NCBI GenBank assembly: GCA_028386065.3
Contig: JAKUCV010007390.1
Location: forward strand, 5,088 to 69,087
Length of the DNA: 64,000 nt
DNA from: Turnera subulata
Lineage: Eukaryota; Streptophyta; Magnoliopsida; Malpighiales; Passifloraceae
Direction: 5' to 3'
How positions within the stretch are numbered: position 1 is the first letter of the stretch; each line of letters begins with the position of its first letter. The notes beneath the pieces are model-generated. The model did no database searches. It saw only the letters and a list, made by a program, of their open reading frames with translations, and was not told the DNA's origin. Positions 21,622-34,682 of the stretch are shown one piece after another. Position numbers and translations under genes: made by a program.

Positions 21622-24600
21622 ATGGTTGACATGTTGCAGTATCCCCTTGCAACTCTTGGGTACATTTTTCTGATGGTTGTGGCTCAAGCTCAGAGTCAAA
21701 CAGGTTGGAATACTTATCTTTAGAGATCAAAGCACTTAATTGCTTATCACATAAAATTCAAGAACATGTATATATGTACATATGATCCTGTGTTTACATG
21801 TCTTGTAAATGATCTCAGGCTTCATTAGTCTGGATTGTGGGTTACCAGATGGTAAGGCTTATACAGACGCATCAACAAAAATAAACTATACTTCAGATGC
21901 AGCATTCGTGGAATCTGGCATGACAAAGAACATAGCAAACGAGTACAACATCATTAGCCTGCAACAGCAGCTTTTCTACGTCAGGAGCTTTCCTGAAGGG
22001 CGCAGAAGCTGTTACCACATAAACGTCACAAGTGGTACTAAGTACTTGATCCGAGCAACTTTCATGTACGGGAACTATGACAATCTGAATAAAGTACCAG
22101 GGTTTGATCTGCACCTGGGTCCTAATCTCTGGGATTCCGTGAAGCTAGACAATGCTTCAGATATTTCCACCAGGGAGATCTTGTATGTTCCCTCGTTGGA
22201 CTATGTACATGTCTGTCTGATTAACACTGATCTCGGGACTCCTTTCATATCAGCACTAGAATTAAGACCTTTGAAGAATAATATTTATCCAGCAGAAGCG
22301 GGAGCACTGGTCCTGTATCGCAGGTTAGATGTTGGTTCCATAGACAACAAAACTGTCAGGTGAGCTATAGTTAACCCTTCTGTCTTATACTGACACCAAA
22401 CCTACTAAGATGTTTTGGCTCACAGTACATGCATTCTTGTAATTTCTTCGATCATGGATGTTTCCCAGGTATGGATTAGATGTTTATGATCGAATATGGA
22501 AACCTTTCAATAACGAAGTGTGGGGGCAGTTATCCACCATATACACAATCGATTTAATGAACCAAACTGATTACCAACCACCATCTTATGTCATGTCTAC
22601 TGCTGTGACACCTGCACGCAACCCTACTCTGCCGTTAAAATTCCAGATTGACAGAGCCGATCCTCTCTCGAGATTCTACGTGGCGCTGCACTTTGCAGAA
22701 GTTGTAGAGCTTCAAGCTAACCAGACCAGGGAGTTTGAGGTTTATGTGAATGGAGGGCTATGGCATGGGCCTATTACTCCTCGCTACCTGTACTCAACTA
22801 CTGTATACAACGCCACTCCATTCAATCAAGGGATATATCAGTTTATGATCTCTGCCACAGGCAATGCAACTCTTCCTCCAATCCTCAATGCCCTTGAAAT
22901 TTACGCTGAGAATAACCTCTCACAATCTCAAACTGACCAAATAGAAGGTAAGTACCCCTCAAAGATATGATTTCCACTGTTATAATCGTAATTCTGAACT
23001 CTAAACCAATCTTTGTGTCCAAATTTTTAGTTGAAGCTATGACAAATATCAAGTCAATGTATCATATCAAGAGTAACTGGCAAGGTGATCCATGTGCACC
23101 TCAAGCTTATAAATGGCAAGGTCTTGATTGCAGATATAATGGCTACGACCCACCTAGGATCACATCTTTGTAAGTCCATGTTGTGAATATCAGAAAAAAT
23201 GGGTATTCCACGACCATGCATCAGCAAGCTTTTCACTACTTTTGTCCTTTTTTTTCGTCAGGAATTTGTCATCATTTGGATTGACAGGGGAAATACCTGC
23301 TTACATATCGAATCTCACATTGATACAATCCTTGTAAGTATTCCTAATTAATCAATTGGCTGCTGTAATCAATATAACGCTTATGTCTTGAATCATTAAT
23401 AGGCCTTTTAACATATTCTTCTTCTTCCATTTCAGGGATTTATCCTACAATAGTTTGACCGGATCAGTTCCCGAGTTCCTATGTCATCTACCTTTCCTGA
23501 AAGTCCTGTAAGGCTGAATGTTCCTTTTGCTTAAAACTATGAAAGTTTCTTGGTACCACCGAGTCAAATGGGTAACATTGCCTATGCCTCTGCAGAAACT
23601 TGTCAGGAAACCAGCTCACAGGTCCTGTTCCAATCCTACTGCTTGAAAAATCAAATAATCATTCGCTGCACTTGAGGTCAGTCCTCTAACTAAAAGTTAT
23701 GGTCCAAATTTATAGCTAGGATCTCCAAGTCTAATAGAGCATCTCTTATTTGCTAAAAATTTAACAAAAAGGGCCAGTAGCAGAGCACAAGTGATCAATC
23801 CAATGGACAGCATCTAGCTACCTTTCTAATTTCCAGTTAGGCGTTTTCTTTTGTCTTGTGACAAAATACTGATATGCAATATGGACACCATTGCACAATT
23901 ATCTCTGTTTCATCTCCTCTAGTGTTGGTGGAAATCCAAACTTATGTTCCAAGGTCTCGTGCAAGACAACGAAAATTCCTTTTGTTCCAGTAGTAGCATC
24001 TGTTGCTTCGTTGTTCGTCCTAGTGTGCGCATGCGCTGCTATATGGATCAGAAGGAGAAAGCATCGAGGTAGAGAAGTCCCAAATGTTAAAATATTTTAC
24101 AAACTCCTTCGTAGGATTAGATAATGGCCTTTCGAAATCTCGAAGAACTAAAATCTCCTTCACTAATTTCATCAGTTCCAAGAGTGGATGAAGTACTGGA
24201 GGCGAGGAACCGAAGATTCACTTTCTTGGAGATTCGCAGAATTACTGACAACTTCCAAAGGGTTCTTGGCAAGGGAGGATTTGGAACAGTGTACTATGGT
24301 CACTTACATGGCACCCCAGTGGCTGTGAAGATGCTTTCTTCTTCATCAGTACAAGGTTATGATCAGTTTCGAGCAGAGGTATATATAAATATATCTTACA
24401 TTACTTTATATGTAAACATGCAAACATGAACCTTAAAATAAACATGGTTTATTATAAATCTCAGGTAAAACTTCTACTGAGAGCGCACCATGGCAACCTG
24501 ACAACCCTCATTGGATATTGCCATGAAAATCATAAAATGGGACTCGTCTATGAATATATGGCCAATGGAAACTTAGAACAGCATCTTTCAGGTTCTTATT

Positions 24601-25519
24601 GTTCTTAAGCCTTGATGGTGTTTTTATGTAAAATGAAGTGTTATATAGTATTTTGTTGCAGATAATAACAGGAACATTTTGAGTTGGGAAGGAAGACTTA
24701 AAATTGGACTGGAGGCAGCACAAGGTTAGTGCGCAAGCTAACAATGATAAACTTCCATTTTTGGCCACTGACTAAACTAGACTATGGAACCACAGGACTG
24801 GAGTACCTACACCACGGTTGTAGGCCACCAATAGTACATAGAGATGTGAAGACATCAAACATCTTACTAAATGATAAATTCCAAGCAAAACTATCCGATT
24901 TCGGTCTTTCCAGAAGTTTCCCAATGGAAGGCGCCACTCATGTGTCAACAGGAGTTGCTGGCACTTTTGGTTACCTTGACCCTGAGTAAGTACTTCTCTT
25001 CCAATTCTGCCATCTTTTTTACCCCATCAGGCTAAATTAGAACCTGAAGCTGACTGAGTTTTCATTTCTTGTTCGTTTTTCTTGGAGAGCAGGTATTATA
25101 CAACACAGAGGCTGACGACAAAAAGTGATGTGTACAGCTTTGGCGTTGTTCTTCTGGAAATAATCACGAGAAAGCCAGCCAATGCAAGAACCACCGAGCG
25201 GACTCATATAAGCCAATGGGTTAGATCCATGCTTACAAACAGCGAGGTTAAGGACATAGTTGATCCAAGATTAGGCGGAGATTTTGACTCCACCTCTGTG
25301 CAGAGAGCTGTAGATATAGCAATGGCATGTGTAACTCCGACTTCTGCAGGGAGACCAACCATGCAGCAAGTGGTGAATGAACTCAACCAGTGCTTGACAC
25401 TAGAAATGGCTCGAAGAAATCCAGAGCTGGAGCATGATGACAATGATCCCACTGATCCTGCACAATTCATCAACGTGGATAATATCCTCTCTGAAACCAC
25501 TCCTCTAGCTACCCAGTAG
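21622..25519 (+). CDS. Malectin-like LRR receptor kinase (LRR-I), array copy 2
   Basis: Same architecture and exon phases as copy 1. Exons: 21622-21703, 21819-22359, 22469-22947, 23031-23169, 23262-23333, 23436-23507, 23596-23676, 23923-24068, 24176-24378, 24465-24591, 24662-24724, 24796-24985, 25093-25519 (2622 nt, 873 residues). The signal peptide starts at the ATG at 21622 and ends near AQAQSQ. The malectin-like region includes [19 protein letters not shown] and [23 protein letters not shown] precedes the LRR exons. A hydrophobic segment with an IRRRKHR stop-transfer follows. Kinase motifs are intact: [37 protein letters not shown]. It is very close to copy 3, nearly identical across the last exon, so the two are the product of a recent tandem duplication. 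The C-terminal tail ([10 protein letters not shown]) is acidic upstream and shared with copy 3 only. Confidence 0.93.
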
Positions 25520-25713
25520 TACTGTAGTAGTACCTCTGGTACATGAACAAATCTATATATATGTTTGGATCCTGACCTGCTTCGCTGCAATATGGATCAT
25601 AAGAATGATGTGACAATTACAGTGATCATTTAAAGAGCCCAAATTGGGGCCATCTTGGTTTTGGGAAGTTGTGGCTTTATCAAAGTAGGCCTTAGGCCCA
25701 AAATATATTCTTT

Positions 25714-25862
25714 TCGGGCCAGAATTGATTGATTTGTGGAACTCGAACATATCTACACAATGGGTGCAAGCCACCAATAGTACATCGAGATGTGAAGACA
25801 TTTTTAATTTTTTTTTGGTTGGGGATGTGAAGACTTCAAACATCCTATTGAATGAGAGTTTG
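25714..25862 (+). pseudogene. Relic of a receptor-kinase catalytic exon
   Basis: This fragment matches the intron end and exon 12 start of kinase copy 1 (19872-20000): the same 'gggccagaattgatt' intron text, then the [13 protein letters not shown] coding text. The splice acceptor and the codons for GLEYL are deleted. The coding part is interrupted at 25800-25823 by a 24-bp insertion flanked by an 11-bp duplication (gatgtgaagac at 25789-25799 and 25824-25834), and the match ends at about 25862. The P-loop exons and the DFG exon remainder are absent. It is the duplicated, eroded tail of copy 1 carried along when copy 2 was duplicated to make copy 3. Confidence 0.85.
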
Positions 25863-27213
25863 AAAGATTGTTTGACTAAAAATGTTTCTTCCAAAGAGTT
25901 TAGAGGAGAAAAGAAAATTAAGGTACCGTTCAAAAAAAAGAAAAAGAAAAGAAAATTAAGGTGTTATCCATTCCAACTCAAGAATTTTCGGTTAGTTACA
26001 TAGTTATGTATACACATAATTTGTGTGATCTCTAGAATTTTATTCTCGATCCTGAGTAAGTAGTCCATTTAGTCCTGGCATAGACTTTCCAAGTTTTTGT
26101 TAGTGAAGCTAGTATAATTGTTAATGAAAGAGAAAGGAAAGTCTCTAATAAAATACATTCCAGAATTATCATAGTTTTGTTTGTTGGTACTTAAGTACCA
26201 CGGATGGGATGTGTTATTTTGTTATCTGCCATCAGAAATGGAGAGAAATATAGTTTGATATTGTACAGGCTGCATTAGTCTTTGCTATTTCTTATCTCTC
26301 CTCTCAATTGAGAAGTTAGTAAGGAGAAACAAGATGTACAAATATTAATTTCGAGTAATAGCTTACAGAAGACGTGTGGTTATGGCCCTAATTAATACAA
26401 AGCAAATGCATTAATATCTACACAGGAACATCACTGCAATGTGCAGAAATATATAGGCAAATAATACTGTTGAGTTGACGAGTAAAATATAAAACTCTAC
26501 TGCTTCCCCAAAACAACTTTGTGAATGGAGAAAAGCCCAAAATAAGAAAAATGGAAAGGGAAACTGCAGGGGAATATCATGCATAAATAAAACCTTAAGA
26601 GTGAAAGGAAGTTGTTGGGAGGGTGATGTCTGCTACCTTTTTTTTTGTTTTTTCCCGGTCTCCGAATGAAAGTCTTGCTTTAATGGAATAATTTGACTCA
26701 TTCTCTGGCATTTTCACATAAAACCTGCAGTTAACTTTTTTGTTTATTTTTCTGTGAAACTGGAGTTGACTGGCCGGTAATTATATTCAACCTATGTGAT
26801 TGTTATCTGATTCAAAACTGGGCGAGTGTGCGATTATTCTTGATTTCTTGTTTATTTAACAAAATCTTATTGTTTCATTGACATTCCTATCTGCGGGTAG
26901 TTAGGAAAACACTAAAGAACACAGAGGACATCACTCCTGTTATGTCATATTACTCATATATGCATACATTATATCTGAGTGAATTGTTGACTTGAATGAT
27001 ATCCCTATCCTGACATTCCACGTATTGCTACTGGCGAAGCGACAGCTAGTAAGATGAAGTTGTGTCGAGACAAGAAGATTACTTTCCCGGAAGTTCGTCA
27101 AAATTCGCTCATTGTCCGGTTACTAATATATATTGACTTCGGAATAGGAAAAAAAAACCGTGCTCGAAATGATAATTCCACGGTGATCTTTTCTCTGAAA
27201 GAAGTTGAGGAAG
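25863..27213 (+). other. Spacer between kinases 2 and 3, copy of 20592-21621
   Basis: From about 26050 this segment follows the downstream flank of kinase 1, starting with a relic of its exon 12/intron 12 junction ('cctgagtaagtag') and running through the same blocks up to the start of kinase 3. Upstream W-box words are conserved (near 26764 and 26989). No new gene is seen; the short frame at 27054 overlaps the kinase 3 leader in another frame. Confidence 0.65.
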
Positions 27214-30200
27214 ATGGTTGGCATGTTACAGTATCGCCTTGGAACGCTTGGGTACATTTTGCTGATGATTGTGGCTCAAGCTCAGAGCCAAAGAGGTTGG
27301 AAGACTTATCTATAGAGATCAAAGCATTTTAATTGCTTATCATCACATAAATTTAAGAACTATATCTATATATGATCCTGTCTTTACATGTCTTGTTGAT
27401 GATCTCAGGTTTCATTAGTCTGGATTGTGGGTTACCAGATGGTAATGCTTATAAAGATGCATCAACAAAAATAAACTACACTTCAGATGCAGCGTTCGTG
27501 GAATCCGGCATAAGTAAGAACATAGCAACAGAGTACCACATCACTAGCCTACAACAGCAGCTTTACTACGTCAGGAGCTTCCCTGAAGTAAGCAGAAGCT
27601 GTTACTACATAAACGTCACAAGTGGTGCTAAGTACTTGATCCGAGCAACTTTCATGTACGGGAATTATGACAATCTGAATAAAGTACCAGGATTTGATTT
27701 GCACCTGGGTCCTAATCTGTGGGACTCCGTGAAACTAGACAATGCTTCAGATGTTTCCACCAAGGAGATCTTGTATGTTCCCTCGTTGGACTATGTACAT
27801 GTCTGTCTTGTTAACACTGATCTCGGGACTCTTTTCATATCAGCACTAGAGTTAAGACCTTTGAAGAATAATATTTATCCAGCAGAATCTGGAGCACTGG
27901 CCCTGTCTCGAAGGTTAGATGTTGGTTCCTTAGACAACGAAACTGTCAGGTGAGTTATAGTTAACCCTTCTGTCTTATTCTCAACCCAAAGTTACTAAGA
28001 TGGTTTAGAAGATTTGGATCCCAATACAATACATCCTTGTTTCTTTGATCATGGATGTTTCCCAGGTACGGTTTAGATGATTACGATCGAATATGGAAAC
28101 CTGTCAATTACGAAGAGTGGGGGCAGTTATCCACCGAATACATAATCGATGCATTGGACCAAACTGATTACCAACCACCGTCTTATGTCATGTCTACTGC
28201 TGTAACACCTGCAAACAACTCTACCCCGCTAGTTCTGAGTATTGGCAGAGCCGATCCTCTCTCCAGATTCTACGTGGCGCTGCACTTTGCAGAACTTGAA
28301 GAGCTTCAAGCCAACCAGAACAGGGAGTTTGAGATTTATGTGAATGGAAAGATATGGCATGGGCCTATTACTCCCCGCTACCTGTACTCGACCACTATCT
28401 ATATCGCCACGCCATTCAATGAGAGGAGAAATAATCAGTTTCTGATCTCTGCCACAGGCAATGCAACTCTTCCCCCAGTCCTCAACGCCGTTGAAATATA
28501 CACTGAGAAAAACCTCCCACAATCTCAAACTGACCACATAGAAGGTAAGTTGTTCTCCTTTCCTCTGTTATATCTGTAATTTGAACTCTAAAACACTCTG
28601 CGTATGTGACCAAATTGTAGTTGAAGCTATGATAAATATCAAGTCAATGTATCATATCAAGAAGAGTAACTGGCAAGGTGATCCATGTGCACCTCAAGCT
28701 TATAAATGGCAAGGTCTTGATTGCAGATATAATGGCTATGATCCTCCTAGGATTACATCTTTGTAAGTCCATGTTGTGAATATCAGAAAAAATGGGTATT
28801 CCACGACCATCAGCAAAAAATTCACTACTTTTACCTTCTTTTTGTCAGGAATTTGGCGTCATCTGGACTGACAGGGGAAATACCTGCTTACATATCGAAT
28901 CTCACATTGATACAACGCTTGTAATTATTCCTAATTAATCAATTGGCCAACAATTAATGTAACGTTTGTGTCTTGAATCATTAACAGGCCTCACAACATT
29001 TCATATTTTATTCCAGGGATTTATCTTACAATAGTTTGACGGGATCAGTTCCTGAGTTTCTATGTCACCTACCTTTCCTAACAGTCCTGTAAGGCTGAAT
29101 GTTCCTTTGGCTTAAAACTAGGAAACCTTCCTGGTACAACCTAATCAAATAGGTAACATTTGCCTATGCTTCATCTGCAGAAACTTGTCAGGAAACCAGC
29201 TCACAGGTCGCATTCCAATCCTACTGCTCGAGAAATCAAGCAATCATTCGCTGCTGTTGAGGTCAGCTCTCTAACTAAAAGTTATAGTCCAAATTTATAG
29301 CCAGAATCAAAGTCTTACAAAGCATCTATTATTTGCTGCCAAAAATCAACGAAATAAGCCAGTAATAGACCGCAAGTGATCAAACCAATGGATAGCATCT
29401 CTTTTGTGTTGTGACAACACCATTGCGCATTTGCGCTTTTCTTGAATCTCTGTTTCATCTCCTCTAGTGTTGGTGGAAATCCAAACTTATGTTCCAAGGT
29501 TTCGTGCAAGACAACGAGCATTCCAGTTGTTCCAGTAGTAGCATGTGTTGCTTCGTTGTTCGTCCTAGTATGCGCATGCGCTGCCATATGGATCATAAGG
29601 AGAGAGCAACGAGGTAGAGATATATCCCTACTGTTAAAACATTTTTTTGGTCACAAAAAGAGGCAGACTTGTCATATACAGAAGATAACTACAAACTCTA
29701 ATGCTTCTAATTTGCCTAATCCCACATAGATCCTGAGTTCCTGAGGATGTAAATAATGAAATCTCGAAAAACTAAAATCTCCCTCACTAATTTCATCAGT
29801 TCCAAGAGTGGATGAAGTACTGGAGGCCAGGAACCGAAGATTCACTTTCTTGAAGATTCGAAGAATTACTGACAATTTTCAAAGGGTTCTTGGAAAGGGA
29901 GGATTTGGAACAGTGTACTACGGTCACTTACATGGCATCCCAGTGGCAGTGAAGATGCTTTCTTCTTCATCAGTACAAGGTTATGATCAGTTTCGAGCAG
30001 AGGTACATATAAATATGTCTTACATTACTTTATATGTATATATGCATACATGAACCTTAAAATAAACATGGTTTGTTATAAATCTCAGGTAAAGCTTCTA
30101 CTGCTAGCGCATCATGGCAACCTGACAACCCTCATTGGATATTGCCATGAAAATCATAAAATGGGACTCGTCTATGAATACATGGCCAATGGAAACTTAG

Positions 30201-31239
30201 AACAACATCTGTCAGGTTCTTATTGTTCTTAAGCCTTAATCGTGTTTAAAGCACTGGCATATACTAAATATGATGATCGTCTTGAGGCTCGCAAATTCAA
30301 TTAATCAAGAAACTGTCAAAATACAAAAAAGTTTTGTATAGATAAAGTGTTATCCAATTTTGTTGCAGATAATAACAGGAACATTTTGAGTTGGGAAGGA
30401 AGACTTAAAATAGCGCTGGAGGCAGCACAAGGTTAATTTGCAAGTCAATTATAGCTAACAAAGATTAATTTTCAGTTTTGGCCATTTACTAACTTTAACT
30501 TAAACTACACACTGAAACCACAGGACTGGAGTACCTACACCACGGTTGTAGGCCACCAATAGTACACAGAGATGTGAAGACATCAAACATCTTACTAAAT
30601 GATAAATTCCAAGCAAAACTATCCGATTTCGGTCTTTCCAGAAGTTTCCCAATGGAAGGCGCCACTCATGTGTCTACAGGAGTTGCTGGCACTTTTGGTT
30701 ACCTTGACCCCGAGTAAGTACTTCTCTTCCAATTCTGCCATCTATCAGGCTAAAATTAGAACCTGAAGCTGACTGAGTTTTTCATTTCTTGTTCGTTTTT
30801 CTTGGAGAGCAGGTATTATACAACACAGAGGCTGACGACAAAAAGTGATGTGTACAGCTTTGGCGTAGTTCTTCTGGAAATAATCACGAGAAAGCCAGCC
30901 AATGCAAGAACCACCGAGCGAACTCATATAAGCCAATGGGTTAGATCCATGCTTGCAAACGGCGAGGTTAAGAACATAGTTGATCCAAGATTAGGAGGAG
31001 ATTTTGAGTCTACCTCTTTGCAGAGAGCTGTAGCTATAGCAATGGCATGCGTAACTCCGACTTCTGGAGGGAGACCAACCATGCAGCAAGTGGTGAATGA
31101 ACTCAACCAGTGCTTGACACTAGAAATGGCTCGAAGAAATCCAGAGCTGGAGCATGATGACAATGATCCCACTGATCCTGCACAATTCATCAACGTGGAT
31201 AATATCCTCTCTGAAACCACTCCTCTAGCTACCCAGTAG
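27214..31239 (+). CDS. Malectin-like LRR receptor kinase (LRR-I), array copy 3
   Basis: Exons: 27214-27295, 27409-27949, 28066-28544, 28621-28762, 28849-28920, 29017-29088, 29181-29261, 29468-29613, 29800-30002, 30089-30215, 30369-30431, 30524-30713, 30813-31239 (2625 nt, 874 residues). The layout is signal peptide, malectin-like domain ([30 protein letters not shown]), [12 protein letters not shown], three LRR exons, transmembrane segment and kinase with [28 protein letters not shown] and GTFGYLDPE all present. Compared with copy 2 it has one extra Lys before NWQGDPC and more divergence in the malectin-like region (for example EVSRSCYYI versus EGRRSCYHI) than in the kinase. The exon 5 donor is GTAATT rather than GTAAGT. 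A Mutator-like element has inserted 60 bp past the stop codon, so its 3' UTR may be altered. Confidence 0.93.
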
Positions 31240-31307
31240 TACTGTAGTAGTACCTCTGGTACATGAACAAATCTATATATATGTTTGGATCCTGACCTGC
31301 TGCAATA

Positions 31308-32891
31308 GGGATAATGTCCCCGCGAGTCCTATATCTTTTCCTCAAATCTCATTTGAGTCCTAAAAAAAATGCTAACACCAAACGAGTCCTCGTCCATATT
31401 TCCGTCAAATTTTTCGTTATCTTTGACTTTTCTAGGTCCACATCAGATCCACTTCACTGCTGACAAGGATAATATGCCATGTGGACTACCACATCAAACA
31501 CTTAACAAAGAAATTTTTATTCTCTTTTTTTTAAAAAAATAATAACCTAACCTAACCTTGTCACCAGCCAAACCACCACTCACGGCAAGCCGTCACAGTG
31601 CCGCCATCAACCACCAAGACATGACAAACCCGCCACTGCACTAGGCTAAACCCGACCCCTCGTTGTCGCACCCACCACAGCCAAACCCGGCCACCAGCAT
31701 CAAACTCATTCAACAACAAAACCCATCAAAAACGATCCTAGAAGAGCGAAAGGAAAAAAGAAAGAAGAAGGACAGAGGAAGGCGACTCACCCGTGGCGGG
31801 CAACGGCGATGCAGACTCGAGCCTTGACCTCGAACCATCGCTCGTCTTCGTCGCTGAGCCTCGGTTCCTCCGCCTCTGGGTCCTTCACCAACCACGACTC
31901 ACAACAAACACAGCCGCCACCAAAACCCATTAATCCAGAGCCCAGAAAACAAAGAGAACAGGCAGGAAGAGGGAAAGAGGAACAGAGGGACCGATTACCA
32001 CGACGGCGGCGAGCTCGAACCGAGCTCACGAGACGCGCGCAGATAAAGCAAGGTCGGATCCAACAGCTCCCGACGAGTAAACCACCATCCGGCCAGCTTC
32101 TTCGATTCTCTCACCCGCCTCAAGGTCGGATCCAGCAGCTCTCGATGATGAAGAACTGGGCGGCGGCAGGGGACTCCTGGACGGAGTTGTCGAAGAAGGA
32201 GGAGACTTGGTTCCCGATGGGGTAGAGGGAGCAGTAGGCATGGTAGGGGTTGAAGACACAGTTGGCGTCGACGGGGGAGAGGAAGAAGATGGGGGCGAAG
32301 GAGGGGACGGAGGGGAGGAGGACGGCGGCGGGGTCGTGGTGGGAATGGGTGGAGTTGAGGAAGGGGTTGAAGGGGAGGCGCTGACGGGGTGGCCGTGGGC
32401 GGAGGGGGTGAAGGAGAGGAAGGTGGCGGGGCGGAGGGAGTAGCAGGTGGGGGAGCAGTGGCGTTGGTGGGCGGCGAAGGGGAAAGTGGTGTTGGGTGTT
32501 AAGTAGCTTTCAAGCTGTAGCCAACCGTGAGGGAGGGGATGAATTTGTGGGTGTATTTTATTTTATTAGATTAATTTAATCTTAATTATGATAATAATTT
32601 TCATTAATTGTCACTAATAATTATTTATTAATTATTAATTTCAAATTTTGAAATTTATTTTTTGTTAATTTTATTTTATTTATCTTATTTTCCACGTAAT
32701 TGTTATCTTTTACTAATTATTTTCCACGTAATCAGATAACAGCCAAGTCAGTAAAAATTTGACGGAAATATGGACGGAGACTCGTTTGGTGTTCTTTTTA
32801 AACGTTATAGGACTCGAAATAGGCGTTTTTCTTTTTTAGGACTCAAATGAGATTTCGGAAAAGATATAGGACTCGCGGAGTCATTATCCCC
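31308..32891. mobile_element. Mutator-like element with ~95-bp TIRs, candidate Pack-MULE
   Basis: The left end starts GGGATAATGTCCCCGCGAG; the reverse complement of the right end starts GGGGATAATGACTCCGCGAG. The two arms then match for about 95 bp (shared words include AGTCCTATATCTTTTCC, CTCATTTGAGTCCTAAAAA, ACACCAAACGAGTC and TCCATATTTCCGTC). A 9-bp duplication GCTGCAATA flanks it (31299-31307 and 32892-32900), the Mutator hallmark. The empty site is visible in the kinase 2 3' flank near 25582 (GCTGCAATATGG), which proves insertion after the duplication. The interior has no transposase but is GC-rich and coding-like on the minus strand. A frame through about 32350-32170 reads FAPIFFLSPVDANC then FNPYHAYCSLYPIGNQ, and an open frame at 32029-31787 ends at a clean GTGAGT donor. 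Neither is a protein I recognise. Confidence 0.85.
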
Positions 32892-32900
32892 GCTGCAATA

Positions 32901-34682
32901 TGGATCATAAGAAGATAGGGATGGGACAATTACATTAACAGGGATCATTCGATGAGCCCAAATTGGGCCCATTTTGGTTTTGGAAGTTGTGGCTTTATCA
33001 AAGTAGGCCTTAGGCCCAAAAAATATACCTTGATATAACCTACCCATTTTTATCATACTACAAATGGGGAGACTCAATATGTTATTTCATTTTTGGGTCT
33101 ATAACCAACGACTATTTATATATTATCCTTTTAAATTCCTTACTTGCAAAGTGACCCACCCAAAATTTCACATGAAGTCCAATTTTAGCTTCGTCGAACG
33201 AAGATTAAAGACACCAAGTCAAAATTGTTGTGCCTTGGCCAAATAATGGAAGAGGGATATTGAACATTTGAAGATGTAATATATATACATATAGATATGT
33301 TTTTTTCCTCTTTCAAATATGGAAGATGGCTTGCCCTTTCAACGAGCCATCAGTCACCACCAGCCAGCTCCTACACGGAAACGTAGCTGTCCACTCCAAA
33401 GCAAATGACAACAACCATATCATAACTGTTTAACAAAAGTCAGATTTCCCAGTTGTGAAAACCTACAAAATACTATTGAGTTTTCATGAGAAAAAACCAC
33501 ACGCAAATTGGTTATATATCCTTGACGAACAACCCTTTTAATTAATTTCCTAATGTCAACTTGGAATATGAAGGACAAAACAAACAACAAAAGAAAGAAA
33601 CAGGGGAAGAGAGATCTGGGACGGTTCCATTCACAACAGAATGTCTAAATATAGCATATGTAACCCCAACCACAGAACCCCTCTCTTTGGTCCAATCTAC
33701 CCCACTTTTTTTCAACTCTTGCAAGAGAATTAAAAAGCTATAGCTAGCTGCCAAACCCAACACCCAAATCCATTGTACTCTATGATTAGCCCTCCCGTCA
33801 TCAATGCCCTATCATCATCATCATTTGATCAATATAATTGTAGGGATTAACATGATTAATTAATGTGCGTATCGAATAAATTAAGAAGTGATTTTAATAA
33901 TCAATAATACAAACTAAGCACCTGCCAAAAAAGAAGCATAAACATGTGCCGAGCAATGAGAAAGGGGGTGTGACATTCAAGGGCACGCTTTGGATTGAAT
34001 CAAGGAGACAGGACCACTGACTAGAGTCACACCCTCTTAAGAGAATGTCTCTTACTTCGGTTAGCTAACAAATTATACCTTAAAAAAACAAAAAGAACTC
34101 ATAAAGATCTCCAAGAAAAGTGAGCTTAAAGTGCATCACACACAGTAAACAATCCATTAAAAAACAAAGCTAAAGTGATCATCACTTTCTAGCCCTTGAT
34201 CTTAATCATATGTGTCATAATTGCTATGCCTTTAGCATGAAAAAACAAAGGCCTTTAATTAACTAAACTACATCTTCCATAGCCTAGTTTTTACAGTTTC
34301 CACCATCATAATTCCTGTCGAATCATACTTCCATTAGTAGTAGCTCACTTCTGCTGCGTGGAAACAGTAAAAACGAGGAAATACAACTTTCCAAGCCACT
34401 TTGATCTCCCTCGTGGTCCGGGGTTGGGAGAAGGTGAGTGTCATGATGAAGATAACAGGGAAACCTATCATTAGCAAATGCTTTTAGCACTGGATCACTG
34501 AAATGTAATGATGCTAGCTGATGACGACGGCCAGGATCTTGGGTTAGCTTTTGTACTTGTTTATGGGCTAGAAAACGGGGGTTTTGGACACTTAATCATT
34601 GGTGAATATTGAAAAATGATGATAAGCGTGATGATTAAGGGATCCAATTATGAGGGGTTTTTTTATTTAGGTAGTAGGAGTA
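32901..34682. other. Intergenic DNA between the kinase array and bHLH87
   Basis: Bases 32901-33035 continue the 3' flank shared with kinase 2 (compare 25590-25712, the 'tttatcaaagtaggccttaggccca' region). Beyond that no duplicated, coding or transposon structure was recognised. The 3' UTR of bHLH87 (minus strand) should occupy the right end. Confidence 0.5.

Noticed and set aside
25725..26003. 92-codon frame as a small kinase-like gene
   Set aside because: It contains only a broken piece of a kinase exon followed by intergenic DNA, so it is treated as a pseudogene relic.
31809..32443. Plus-strand frames in the MULE interior
   Set aside because: The better coding-like signal is on the minus strand, and the plus frames are its shadow with biased composition.
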